Assembly: GCA_910584405.1 (NCBI GenBank)
Contig: CAJUAL010000011.1
Location: 9,195-73,194, forward strand
Source of the DNA: an uncultured Vampirovibrio sp.
Lineage (GTDB): Bacteria > Cyanobacteriota > Vampirovibrionia > Gastranaerophilales > Gastranaerophilaceae
Length of the DNA: 64,000 bases
Direction of reading: 5' to 3'
Below are positions 8,371-16,307 of the stretch, in pieces. Numbering within the stretch: the first letter of the stretch is position 1; the number at the start of each line of letters is the position of its first letter. Made by a program: the position numbers and the translations under genes. The notes under the pieces were generated by a model. It was not told the origin of the DNA. It did not search any database and saw only the letters and a list, made by a program, of their open reading frames with translations.

Positions 8371-8586
8371 ATGAAAATGTTAGTAAGAGAACAGGTTAAG
8401 GCATTACTCGCGCAAGAAGGTGTTAAAATGAAAGACCTTGTTGTTGAGTTGGAAAAAGTTTCCGGAAAGAGGTATTCTTTGCAAAGCTTTTCTCATCGTT
8501 TAAGCAGAGGTTCGATTTCTTATAACGAGGTTCTTTATATTGCCCAAGTTCTTGGGTATGAAATTAAGTTTGATAAAATAGATTAA
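8371..8586 (+). CDS. Small HTH-like protein, second of a tandem pair
   Basis: A paralogue of the preceding protein: S-L-Q-S-F-S-H-R-L-S-R-G-S-I-S-Y-N-E and I-A-Q-V-L-G-Y-E-I-K-F line up with S-S-F-S-Q-K-L-S and I-A-D-I-L-G-Y-E-L-Q-F. The start is uncertain; ATG at 8371 (MKMLVREQVK) or 8377 fit the domain best, while an upstream ATG at 8335 would overlap the first gene by 29 bp. Probable small DNA-binding protein; target unknown. Confidence 0.6.
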   Translation: MKMLVREQVKALLAQEGVKMKDLVVELEKVSGKRYSLQSFSHRLSRGSISYNEVLYIAQVLGYEIKFDKID

Positions 8587-8640
8587 AATCTCATCTTTTT
8601 GTATAATGCATAACTTTAAAATAAATGTTAGCATAAATTT

Positions 8641-9267
8641 ATGAATATCAATATTTTAAAAAGTTTATCATACGGGGTTTACGTAATTTCAACGCCTGAC
8701 GGTGAAAAATCAACAGGATGTATTGCAAATAGTTTAATGCAAATATCATATGACACGGTTGCAGTCAGTATTAATCATAAAAATTATACAAATGAATGTA
8801 TAAACAAATACAAACGCTTTGCAATATCTGTTTTAGGAGTAGACAGTGATGACAATGTAATTCCTGTATTTGGTTTCCAAACAGGGCATGAGGTTGATAA
8901 ATTTAGCGGGTTTAAAACTGTTAAAGTTGACGGAATTGATGTTATTGAAAATTCTGTAGGATACATTGTTTGTGAGCTTATTGATAAAATGGAAACGGAA
9001 ACTCATACGGTATTTTTAGGCAGGATTACTAATGGTGAAATTTTGCATGAACAAATTCCCATGACTTATGCTTATTACCATGCCGTTAAAAAAGGAAAAA
9101 GTCCAAAATCTGCTCCGACATACATAGAAGAGCATGCCAAATCAGATATTGCATATAAATGTAAAATTTGCGGCTACATATATGAAGGAAATCTTGAAAA
9201 TGAGCCTGATACGTATGTTTGCCCGATTTGCAAAAAAGGTAAAGAATTTTTTGAATTAATTACATAA
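8641..9267 (+). CDS. Flavin reductase-rubredoxin fusion (high-molecular-weight rubredoxin)
   Basis: Residues 1-150 form a flavin reductase-like FMN-binding domain (Y-G-V-Y-V-I-S-T, A-N-S-L-M-Q-I-S, A-V-S-I-N-H-K-N-Y-T). The last 50 residues are a rubredoxin: Y-K-C-K-I-C-G-Y-I-Y-E-G, then Y-V-C-P-I-C-K-K-G, with the four iron-binding cysteines in two CxxC pairs. This is the arrangement of Hrb in Moorella and other anaerobes, where it passes electrons from NAD(P)H to a flavodiiron protein that removes oxygen or nitric oxide. No flavodiiron gene is adjacent here. Oxygen defence in an anaerobe fits the neighbouring class III ribonucleotide reductase. Confidence 0.9.
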   Translation: MNINILKSLSYGVYVISTPDGEKSTGCIANSLMQISYDTVAVSINHKNYTNECINKYKRFAISVLGVDSDDNVIPVFGFQTGHEVDKFSGFKTVKVDGIDVIENSVGYIVCELIDKMETETHTVFLGRITNGEILHEQIPMTYAYYHAVKKGKSPKSAPTYIEEHAKSDIAYKCKICGYIYEGNLENEPDTYVCPICKKGKEFFELIT

Positions 9268-9439
9268 GTTAATATAATAAGTGTAAATTTTACAAATGTT
9301 AATCCTTCTTATCATGATTTAATATTTTGATTAAAATCTTGAGTTAACCATGACTCTTGTAGGAGTTGTGTCTTCGGTAAAAGGATGTAGAAATGTTTCA
9401 AAACATTACAAAATTTATCAATCTGAGGATGCAAATTTT
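9268..9439. other. Non-coding stretch before nrdD leader
   Basis: No reading frame of note. A small perfect hairpin, AATGTTT-CA-AAACATT (9392-9407), is followed by an AT-rich stretch but no T run, and a second weak hairpin (GACTC/GAGTT) lies near 9350-9367. It could hold the promoter of the nrdDG unit; I cannot place it firmly. Confidence 0.4.
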
Positions 9440-9594
9440 TATAATTCCTATTAATATTTAATGCATTTTGTGATAGAATAGTTTAATAAAGATTATGGGA
9501 AAGAACAAAGGTGAAAATCCTTATAAGGTCAGCAATGTAAGGGCTTAAGAATCGGAAGAGAAACATGCCTTTGCATGACGGAGGAGATTATATT
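9440..9594 (+). promoter_or_regulatory. Candidate cobalamin-type riboswitch leader of nrdD
   Basis: Several short blocks resemble the conserved core of the cobalamin riboswitch in the right order: AGTTTAATA (9479-9487), TGGGAA (9497-9502), GGTGAAAATCC (9510-9520), GGTCAGCAATGTAA (9527-9540) and TCGGAAGAGAAACATGCC (9552-9569). The last merges into a hairpin, CATG-CCTTTG-CATG (9564-9577), directly before the GGAGGA ribosome site, so translation could be gated. The classic 5' GGTGCC block is not clear. B12-controlled leaders before B12-independent reductases are known in bacteria that also have NrdJ; here that is inference. Confidence 0.4.
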
Positions 9595-11856
9595 ATGCAA
9601 AATGCGGTTAACAAAAACGGACAAGAAAATGTAGTTGATATAACATCTGCCCACGTATCAGATGCAATAAAGAGAGTACATGAATCTAATGCTATGTTTG
9701 CTAAACAAGTTGTTGAAAGTGCTTCAAAATTAGATAATGTTTGTATTATCAAAAAAGACGGTACAAAAGAAAAATTTAACGTTCAAAAAGTTATTGAAGC
9801 CGTTAAAAAATCAGCTACTCGTATGCTTATTACTTTTAGTGAAGATGATTTAAAAAGAATTTGCGATTTCGTTAACAAAAATGTTAATGATTTACAAAAA
9901 AATGATATTTCTATCTGGGAAATTCATAATATTGTTGAAAGTGCTTTAGAAAGCATTAATCCTTCTGTTGCAAGAAGTTACAGAAATTACAGAAACTATA
10001 AAACAGATTTCGTTGCTATGCTTGATAAAGTTTATCAAGAAAGCCAAAAAATTATGTACATCGGAGATAAAGAAAATTCAAACTCTGATTCTGCTTTAGT
10101 TTCAACAAAACGTTCATTGATTTTTAATCAATTAAATAAAGAATTATACAAAAAATTCTTTTTAACAGTAGATGATTTGCAAGCAATCAGAGAAGGTTAT
10201 ATCTATATCCACGATATGTCAGCTCGTCGTGATACTATGAACTGCTGTCTGTTTAATGTAGGCGAAGTTTTAAAAGGCGGATTTGAAATGGGTAATCTTT
10301 GGTACAATGAACCAAAAACCCTGGATGTAGCTTTTGATGTTATCGGTGATATCGTAATGGCAGCAGCAAGTCAACAGTACGGTGGTTTTACAGTTCCGGA
10401 AGTTGATAAAATCTTGGCTCCTTATGCCGAAAAATCTTATGAAAAACAATATGACAGATATATTTGTATGGGCTTATCCTTTGAAAAAGCCAGAGAAGAA
10501 GCTTTAAATGATGTTCAAAATGATTTTGAACAAGGTTTCCAAGGTTGGGAATACAAGTTTAATACCGTAGCGTCATCTCGCGGTGATTATCCGTTTATTA
10601 CAATGACTATGGGACTTGGTACAGGTGAATTTGAAAAAATGGCATCTATGACTATGCTTAGAATCCACGCAAAAGGTCAAGGTAAAAAAGAAAATAAAAA
10701 ACCTGTTTTATTCCCTAAAATCGTATTCTTATACGATAAAGAACTTCACGGCGAAGGCGGAGTTCTGCATGATGTATTTGAAGCAGGCGTTGAATGCTCA
10801 AGAAAAACTATGTATCCGGATTGGTTATCATTAACAGGTGACGGATACGTTGCAAGTATTTACAAAAAATACAAAAAAGTTATTTCTCCAATGGGCTGCA
10901 GAGCATTTCTATCACCTTGGTTTGAAAGAGGCGGTATGAAACCTGCTGATGAAAATGACCAACCGATTTTTGTCGGAAGATTCAATATCGGTGCGGTTAG
11001 TCTTCACTTGCCTATGATTCTTGCTAAAGCAAGACAAGAAAGCAAAGATTTCTATGAAGTTCTTGATTTCTACATGGAACTTATCAGAAAAATTCACATC
11101 AGAACTTATGAATATTTAGGAGAAATGAAAGCCTCAGTTAACCCTCTTGCTTATTGTGAAGGCGGTTTCTACGGCGGACATTTGAAACCTTCTGATAAGA
11201 TTAAACCGTTATTAAAATCAGCAACAGCATCATTCGGTATTACTGCTTTGAATGAATTGCAAGAACTTTATAACGGAAAATCTCTTGTTGAAGACGGTGA
11301 ATTTGCTCTTGAAGTAATGAAATATATTAATGCCAAAGTAAATCAATATAAAGAAGAAGACGGAAATCTTTATGCAATTTACGGTACTCCTGCCGAAAAT
11401 CTTTGCGGTTTACAGGTTAAACAATTCAGAAAACTTTTCGGGATAAAAAGCAAAGTGTCAGACAGAGGATATGTTTCTAACAGTTTTCACTGCCATGTTG
11501 CAGAAGATATTTCACCGATTGAAAAACAAGATTTGGAAAACAGATTCTGGGATTTATTCAACGGTGGTAAAATTCAGTATGTAAAATATCCTATTTCATA
11601 CAATAAAGAGGCTGTTGAAACTTTATTGAACCGTGCAATGGAAAAAGGTTTTTATGAAGGTGTGAATTTATCATTAGCATACTGTGATGATTGCGGACAC
11701 CAAGAATTATCAATGGATGTTTGCCCGAAATGCGGTAGTAAAAACCTTACAAAAATTGACAGAATGAACGGTTATCTTTCATATTCAAGAGTTAATGGCG
11801 ATACACGTCTTAACGAAGCTAAAATGGAAGAAATTAAAGACAGAATCAGCATGTAG
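9595..11856 (+). CDS. nrdD: Anaerobic ribonucleoside-triphosphate reductase NrdD
   Basis: Class III reductase that makes deoxyribonucleotides from ribonucleoside triphosphates without oxygen, using a glycyl radical. I place the start at 9595, 9 bases after GGAGGA; an earlier ATG at 9565 falls inside the leader hairpin. An ATP-cone domain occupies about residues 35-130 (I-I-K-K-D-G-T-K-E-K-F). Near the C-terminus are the zinc cysteines C-D-D-C-G-H and C-P-K-C-G-S (about residues 697-712) and the radical site R-M-N-G-Y-L (Gly near residue 725). At 753 residues it is of normal length. NrdG, its activase, follows 149 bp downstream. Confidence 0.96.
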   Translation: MQNAVNKNGQENVVDITSAHVSDAIKRVHESNAMFAKQVVESASKLDNVCIIKKDGTKEKFNVQKVIEAVKKSATRMLITFSEDDLKRICDFVNKNVNDLQKNDISIWEIHNIVESALESINPSVARSYRNYRNYKTDFVAMLDKVYQESQKIMYIGDKENSNSDSALVSTKRSLIFNQLNKELYKKFFLTVDDLQAIREGYIYIHDMSARRDTMNCCLFNVGEVLKGGFEMGNLWYNEPKTLDVAFDVIGDIVMAAASQQYGGFTVPEVDKILAPYAEKSYEKQYDRYICMGLSFEKAREEALNDVQNDFEQGFQGWEYKFNTVASSRGDYPFITMTMGLGTGEFEKMASMTMLRIHAKGQGKKENKKPVLFPKIVFLYDKELHGEGGVLHDVFEAGVECSRKTMYPDWLSLTGDGYVASIYKKYKKVISPMGCRAFLSPWFERGGMKPADENDQPIFVGRFNIGAVSLHLPMILAKARQESKDFYEVLDFYMELIRKIHIRTYEYLGEMKASVNPLAYCEGGFYGGHLKPSDKIKPLLKSATASFGITALNELQELYNGKSLVEDGEFALEVMKYINAKVNQYKEEDGNLYAIYGTPAENLCGLQVKQFRKLFGIKSKVSDRGYVSNSFHCHVAEDISPIEKQDLENRFWDLFNGGKIQYVKYPISYNKEAVETLLNRAMEKGFYEGVNLSLAYCDDCGHQELSMDVCPKCGSKNLTKIDRMNGYLSYSRVNGDTRLNEAKMEEIKDRISM

Positions 11857-12005
11857 CAAGCCGAGCAGAGCCGCGGAGATTGCGAAGCAATCGGAGAGTT
11901 GAGTGCGCGACGCGGCAAACCGCGCTTTGGCGCGCAAGCACGAACGGCGGCGTTTAATGCGAGGCGCAGGCGGAAGCCGGTTTATTATAGGGGATAAGGT
12001 AGAAA
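11857..12005. repeat. GC-rich hairpin spacer between nrdD and nrdG
   Basis: This 149-bp spacer is clearly richer in GC than the AT-rich genes around it. It holds three or more small hairpins: GATTGC-GAA-GCAATC (11878-11892), CGCGG-CAAA-CCGCG (11911-11924) and an overlapping GCGC-TTTG-GCGC. The GATTGC/GCAATC motif recurs in the rplB-rpsS spacer (44743-44911), so it looks like a dispersed small repeat rather than a gene-specific signal. It may also lower read-through from nrdD to nrdG. Confidence 0.6.
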
Positions 12006-12494
12006 ATGAATTATCATAATATAACAAAAGATGATATGTTAAACGGCGACGGACTTAGAGTTGTGTTGTGGGTGGCAGGTTGCACACATCACTGCGACGG
12101 TTGTCAAAATCCGATTACTTGGGATTTGGCAGGAGGACTGCCGTTTGATGAGGCGGCTGAAGAAGAATTGTTTGAAGCTTTAGCAAAACCTCATTGCTCT
12201 GGTATTACATTTAGCGGCGGAGACCCATTACATCCGTTTAATCGTTCGGAAGTTTTCAGGCTGGCAAAAAAATGCAAAGAACTTTATCCTAATAAAACTG
12301 TTTGGGCATATACAGGCTTTTTATGGGAAGATGTTATGAATGAAGACGGAGTTCAATATTTTGATGTTCTGGCTGACGGAAGATTTGTAAAAGAGTTAAA
12401 TGATAATAATCTTCACTGGGTCGGAAGTTCAAATCAAAGGGTTATAAATGTTGGTGAAACCTTATCCTCAGGAAAAGTTGTTTTACACGAATAA
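12006..12494 (+). CDS. nrdG: Anaerobic ribonucleotide reductase activating protein NrdG
   Basis: A radical-SAM enzyme that creates the glycyl radical on NrdD. The 4Fe-4S cysteines are seen in G-C-T-H-H-C-D-G-C-Q-N (spacing C-x3-C-x2-C, about residues 27-34), followed by the SAM-binding F-S-G-G-D-P-L-H-P. The 162-residue length matches NrdG, as opposed to longer activases. An AAGG ribosome site precedes the ATG, and a terminator follows directly, so nrdD-nrdG form the transcription unit. Confidence 0.94.
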   Translation: MNYHNITKDDMLNGDGLRVVLWVAGCTHHCDGCQNPITWDLAGGLPFDEAAEEELFEALAKPHCSGITFSGGDPLHPFNRSEVFRLAKKCKELYPNKTVWAYTGFLWEDVMNEDGVQYFDVLADGRFVKELNDNNLHWVGSSNQRVINVGETLSSGKVVLHE

Positions 12495-12495
12495 T

Positions 12496-12527
12496 AAAAA
12501 AACGGGTTATTAAACCCGTTTTTTTTA
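12496..12527. terminator. Rho-independent terminator
   Basis: Stem AACGGGTT/AACCCGTT extended by flanking A and T runs, 4-base loop, then eight T. It ends nrdG; the convergent gene's stop codon lies in its T run, so it can serve both strands. Confidence 0.9.
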
Positions 12528-13031
12528 TTTTATTTCAAATTCGTCAAAGTCAAAGTTTGTATCGTAAGGGTCAAATTCAGGATAATTAACTTTTCTTCCT
12601 TCTTGCTTTGCTTTTTTTACTTCTTCAATTGCTTCTGCGATAATTCTTGCTTCTTCTGCTCTTTCTTTTTCTGCAATTTTGGCATATCTTTTTTGTTTGG
12701 CAGCATTTGAAAGACGTTTTTTCTGTTTGCCTATTTGAGTATATTCTCCCAGTGCCAATTTATCTTTTATATATTCATCAAGTTTTCCTCTTCTGACATC
12801 TTCGCCTTCAAAGACTTGGAAAACTTTATAACCTATTGATTTTAATTGTCTGGTAAACTTGGAATCTTCTTTATCTGGTATTGATAATCTTACTGTTCCC
12901 GAGTTGTTTTTACTGACAAGTTTGTTCGGGTAAGGTTCTACAAGCTCTCTTAATTTGTCCTTTTTAGCAGGATTTGCTCCGGCTTGTGTTATTGGTATTC
13001 GGTATGTTGATGTGAAATTAATATTGTTCAT
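12525..13031 (-). CDS. Hypothetical basic, coiled-coil protein with N-terminal NFT motif
   Basis: A 168-residue protein of unknown function. It begins M-N-N-I-N-F-T-S-T-Y-R-I-P, a short N-terminal motif (Asn/Ser-Phe-Thr/Gly) also found near the start of several other unfamiliar proteins here (13159, 40715, 58246). Residues 95-150 are a long, highly charged helix (repeated K, R, E and A), probably a coiled coil, and the tail is acidic (Y-D-T-N-F-D-F-D-E-F-E). No signal peptide or membrane helix. AAAGGAG is well placed before the ATG. Confidence 0.75.
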   Translation of the reverse strand: MNNINFTSTYRIPITQAGANPAKKDKLRELVEPYPNKLVSKNNSGTVRLSIPDKEDSKFTRQLKSIGYKVFQVFEGEDVRRGKLDEYIKDKLALGEYTQIGKQKKRLSNAAKQKRYAKIAEKERAEEARIIAEAIEEVKKAKQEGRKVNYPEFDPYDTNFDFDEFEIK

Positions 13032-13158
13032 TTTTACTCCTTTTTTATCTTAAACCTTGAGAAAATTATTTTTGCTAAGTTTTATATTAAAATTTGTTAA
13101 TCTTTTGTCAAAAAAAATTTTTAAGAGTTTTAATATCGATAAAATAAAGGAAAAATAT

Positions 13159-14670
13159 ATGTATTTTAATATTAATTTTGCCCCTGCAAAAACTCAATTT
13201 AATACGATTTTACCAAATAAAAATATTCAAAATCGTACCTATATTAAAGCAAAATCTGCTGTGGATACTTTTACATTTACAGGAAGATCAGAAGCATCCC
13301 AGTATGGTAATGTTTTTGAATACTTGGCAGCAGGTATTCTTGAAGCCAAGTCTAAAAAGTACGGAGTAAACGGCGGGATGTTATCTTCAAATAATATAAC
13401 TGCGACAGTTGACAAATTGTTTGACGAGGACAAAATATTTTTACCTTATCCTATGACATTACATGAAAAAATTAAATGGAAAAATTATATTCCGCAAGAT
13501 ATCAGGGAAGGTTCTGTCGAAAAGATTAATCAAGCCAGAGTTGCAAGAATGAATGATTGGCAAAACTTTTTAGAAAATCCTGAGAAAGTTGATGCGATGT
13601 TTGGCGGTTATAATGACGCATTAGTTAAGAAAATAAAAAATAATAATGCCTTAAAATTAGTTATTTGGAACGCTGTAACCAGTGAATTAAAAGAAAATAA
13701 CCGTCATATTCCTGTTCCGTTTAATGAAAAAGCATTATTAGAAACAATTGAAGGTTTTGAAGAAATTAAACCTAAAGACAGAGCAGTTCGTTGTGCTTCC
13801 CCTTCATTTTTGGATATGTATACTCACAGATTACGAGATAATCTTTTAATGGATATGGGATTATCTAATAACGACGAAGTCTGGGTAAAAATTCCTTCAA
13901 TTAAACATGATAAAGCCAATAAAGATAAAAATATTGCAAGATTGGAAATTCTGAGTTGTAAAAACTGGTGTACACGTTCAAGTGTAGATAAGGCTGAAGA
14001 TGCATTATTAGATGGTGATTTTTATATTTATTTATCGAGAGATAAATTCAATCTTTGGGAACCCTTAGTCGGTATGGCATCTTCAAAAGGTAAAATTGAC
14101 CAAATTCAAGGGGTGGTAAATGATAATATTGTTCCGCTTGCTCTGGTTGATGAGATTAAATCTTTTATTGAAGATTCAAATTTAAAATGTCATACCCGAA
14201 TAGTTGATGAAGGTCCAAAGGCAGAAGTTGCCTTGTTTATCAGTGAGAAGTTAAATGAAGTAGATCCTTTAACGAAAAAATCGTTTGCAAAATCAATAAA
14301 AGAACAAGATGATGTTGCGATGTTTAAACATCTGGGAGTCCAAGTAAAAGTTTTACCAAACGGCAAGTTGGAAATTCCGGGTTATCGTCCGTCTTACTTG
14401 ATGAATTCTGAAAAAGGACTTGCTATTCCTTATTCTATGTTTGGTATTAATGAAGATGTATTACTGCGAAATGTTGAAGTTATAAATGGTAATTTTGTAT
14501 TAAATCATAATAAAAATAACCTTTATACATCTCGTATAACTGAGTTTCCGCCAAGTTTAAATACTGTTAAAGGCAGAGTCGTTTGTAATTCTAATCAATT
14601 TGAACGTTTTGGTGAAGATATAAAACGGGTTGTTGATTTTCTACCTTCAAAATATATTGTACAAAAATAA
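13159..14670 (+). CDS. Large hypothetical protein, possible exported effector
   Basis: I place the start at ATG 13159 (MYFNINFAPAKTQFN) because AAAGGA lies 8 bases upstream; the frame is open further 5' to 13057 but without a ribosome site. The 503 residues match no family I can name. Near residue 55 is F-T-F-T-G-R-S, and mid-protein there is a N-W-C-T-R-S segment followed by D-G-D-F-Y-I-Y-L-S-R-D, a pattern seen in phage and effector proteins of unknown role. The last 120 residues repeat L-P-N-G-K-L-E-I-P-G, F-P-P-S-L-N-T-V-K-G-like units resembling those of leucine-rich effector proteins. Secretion is only a guess from the shared N-terminal motif. Confidence 0.7.
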   Translation: MYFNINFAPAKTQFNTILPNKNIQNRTYIKAKSAVDTFTFTGRSEASQYGNVFEYLAAGILEAKSKKYGVNGGMLSSNNITATVDKLFDEDKIFLPYPMTLHEKIKWKNYIPQDIREGSVEKINQARVARMNDWQNFLENPEKVDAMFGGYNDALVKKIKNNNALKLVIWNAVTSELKENNRHIPVPFNEKALLETIEGFEEIKPKDRAVRCASPSFLDMYTHRLRDNLLMDMGLSNNDEVWVKIPSIKHDKANKDKNIARLEILSCKNWCTRSSVDKAEDALLDGDFYIYLSRDKFNLWEPLVGMASSKGKIDQIQGVVNDNIVPLALVDEIKSFIEDSNLKCHTRIVDEGPKAEVALFISEKLNEVDPLTKKSFAKSIKEQDDVAMFKHLGVQVKVLPNGKLEIPGYRPSYLMNSEKGLAIPYSMFGINEDVLLRNVEVINGNFVLNHNKNNLYTSRITEFPPSLNTVKGRVVCNSNQFERFGEDIKRVVDFLPSKYIVQK

Positions 14671-14734
14671 AAGGAGTGAAAGTTAGGCTTCACCCCTTAG
14701 TGTACAGTTGGTTTGTAAATGTAAAATAAGGTGT

Positions 14735-14756
14735 AGTGTTAGCTATACCTAACACT
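14735..14756. promoter_or_regulatory. Inverted repeat resembling a DtxR/MntR box, or a weak terminator
   Basis: AGTGTTAG-CTATAC-CTAACACT forms an 8-bp perfect inverted repeat between two convergent genes. Read on the minus strand it resembles the TTAGGTTAGCCTAA type of box. It lacks a T run, so as a terminator it would be weak. Its place at the 3' end of the 14749 gene argues against a normal operator role. Confidence 0.35.
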
Positions 14757-15762
14757 TGTTTCGTAAAAAATGAGCTTGTTTTTCGTGATGGGAATGTTTG
14801 TCGTGGTTACGATAGCCTATCCCCGCACGATAACCTGAAACTGAATATAATAACGGTAATGAAGGTTCAATCCATTTTAGCCCTGATAAAAGTGACACGG
14901 TTGCTATATCATCTGCGTGAAGACTTAAATCAAGCAGTTCAGGTGTTCTGTATTCTTTATTTTGATATTTTTTTGATACAAGCGGATTAATAAGTTTATT
15001 TCCTATGTAATTTGCCATAACGCTTCCGCCGATTACGCCTGTTGTAAGGATTCCGCCAACCATACCAAGACATCTTGCTGATTTTGATTTTATATTCATT
15101 TTTTCTAATGCTCCAAGAGCTAATCCTGCGCCGATGTTACATAAGAAAATGTTTGCAAGGTATTGATAAATTCCTTCGTTAATTTTATTAGGAATCCTGT
15201 CTTTCCAGTTTTTTTCGGTTAATCTGTCTGCGATCACTCCGCCTGTTATTCCACCAGCAACAGGTACGGCACCATATATTGAAAGCCAGCCGATTTCTTT
15301 AAAAATATCTTTTGCTTTAATATTATCAGGTGGCGGAATTAGTTTATTAACAAGTTTTTTATCCGCATTTTGGTTTAAAATATCAATTTCTTTTAATGAT
15401 AAAATCTTTGTTTTTGCTTTATTTAACAGTTTTCCGATATTGTCGTTAACGGTGTTATGTGAAAGATATTCAGAAATTATTTCTGTGTTATCTTTTTTAA
15501 TTTCTTTGACTGTTTTTGAATTTACTCTTTTTGTTATTGCTGCTGCAATTTTTGGTGCTTTTATTGCTGAAAATATAGTTGTACCAAGTATTATTGCTGA
15601 TTTTAAGCCTGCTTTTGTTTTTTTACCTTCCGGGGCTTGTTTTATTTGGTTTCCTGTAACAATCAAGCTTGCAGTTGTTAAAATTGCGGGTACGCTTCTG
15701 TTTATATTGGCTGTTAATAGGGGTTGATCTAAGAATTTTCCTATTGATGATACTTTTATCAT
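14749..15762 (-). CDS. Hypothetical membrane protein co-transcribed with a DtxR-like regulator
   Basis: A 337-residue protein with several hydrophobic Gly/Ala-rich stretches: one around residues 25-40, one near 55-75, and a group at about 165-250 (G-A-V-P-V-A-G-G-I-T-G-G-V-I-A, then I-G-A-G-L-A-L-G-A-L and G-G-I-L-T-T-G-V-I-G-G). The C-terminus ends H-D-K-H-S-H-H-E-K-Q-A-H, a His-rich tail that could bind metal. Its ATG overlaps the stop of the DtxR/MntR-like gene (ATGA), so translation is coupled and a role in metal handling is a fair inference. Family not recognised. Confidence 0.7.
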   Translation of the reverse strand: MIKVSSIGKFLDQPLLTANINRSVPAILTTASLIVTGNQIKQAPEGKKTKAGLKSAIILGTTIFSAIKAPKIAAAITKRVNSKTVKEIKKDNTEIISEYLSHNTVNDNIGKLLNKAKTKILSLKEIDILNQNADKKLVNKLIPPPDNIKAKDIFKEIGWLSIYGAVPVAGGITGGVIADRLTEKNWKDRIPNKINEGIYQYLANIFLCNIGAGLALGALEKMNIKSKSARCLGMVGGILTTGVIGGSVMANYIGNKLINPLVSKKYQNKEYRTPELLDLSLHADDIATVSLLSGLKWIEPSLPLLYSVSGYRAGIGYRNHDKHSHHEKQAHFLRNKC

Positions 15763-16187
15763 TGTTTGTGTATTTCCTTTTTAAAATTTTCTGTAATCTC
15801 TTTGTTTTTTTGACAAAATTCTGTAAATAAAGTCATTCTATCCAGTATATTTTGTGAAACTATGTGTTCAATTTTACAGGCGTTTTCACCTGCTTCTGCA
15901 GAGTAAACATCAAGTACTGTTTCAAAAAAGTCTTTTATTGTGTAATGTTTATCATATACTTTTTTAGCTTCTTCAATACCGGTTTTTGTTAATGAAATTG
16001 CTTCATAACTGTTGTATTTTATAAGTTCTTTTTTTACAAGTCTGGATAAAGCTTCAGATACGGAGGCTCTTGAGATATTCAATTTTCTGGCTAATTCGGC
16101 ACCTTTTAGGGGTGTATCATTAAGGTGAGCTATATAAATCTCTTCTAAATAATCTTCAAGTCCCGAAGTCAGAGTTTTTGTAGACAT
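15759..16187 (-). CDS. DtxR/MntR-family metal-dependent regulator
   Basis: A 142-residue protein with the winged-helix start of iron/manganese repressors: S-G-L-E-D-Y-L-E-E-I-Y, then L-A-R-K-L-N-I-S-R-A-S-V-S-E-A-L-S-R-L, followed by a dimerisation region with A-E-A-G-E-N-A-C-K-I-E-H-I-V, where Cys, Glu and His stand where the family binds metal. There is no C-terminal SH3-like domain, so it is the short MntR-like type. A palindrome 35-50 bp upstream of its start is the likely operator. It is coupled to the His-tailed membrane protein. Confidence 0.9.
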   Translation of the reverse strand: MSTKTLTSGLEDYLEEIYIAHLNDTPLKGAELARKLNISRASVSEALSRLVKKELIKYNSYEAISLTKTGIEEAKKVYDKHYTIKDFFETVLDVYSAEAGENACKIEHIVSQNILDRMTLFTEFCQKNKEITENFKKEIHKQ

Positions 16188-16221
16188 AATAAAAACCTCG
16201 TAAAATCTTTACGGATTAATT

Positions 16222-16237
16222 GTAAGGCATGCCTAAC
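16222..16237. promoter_or_regulatory. Palindromic operator of the DtxR/MntR-like gene
   Basis: GTAAGGCATGCCTAAC, with a perfect AGGCATGCCT core, lies 35 bp upstream of the regulator's ATG. The TTAGGC...GCCTAA form is typical of metal-responsive DtxR/MntR boxes, so metal-dependent autoregulation is likely. It also lies about 70 bp upstream of the divergent prepilin gene at 16308 and just before that gene's -35 element, so it might affect both. Confidence 0.6.
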
Positions 16238-16255
16238 AGTTTGTCAAGCATATTA

Positions 16256-16284
16256 TTGCAAATTGATAGAAAAAATGTTATATT
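16256..16284 (+). promoter_or_regulatory. Sigma70-type promoter of poly-G prepilin A
   Basis: TTGCAA, 17 bases, TATATT. It lies 24 bp upstream of the leader ATG at 16308 and its AAAGGAGG ribosome site. Confidence 0.6.
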
Positions 16285-16307
16285 GGGTAAGTCAAAAGGA
16301 GGCAAAG

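Noticed and set aside
13057..13158. Upstream extension of the 13159 gene (hydrophobic, signal-like residues)
   Set aside because: No ribosome site before 13057, whereas AAAGGA stands before 13159; the hydrophobic look comes from AT-rich intergenic sequence.
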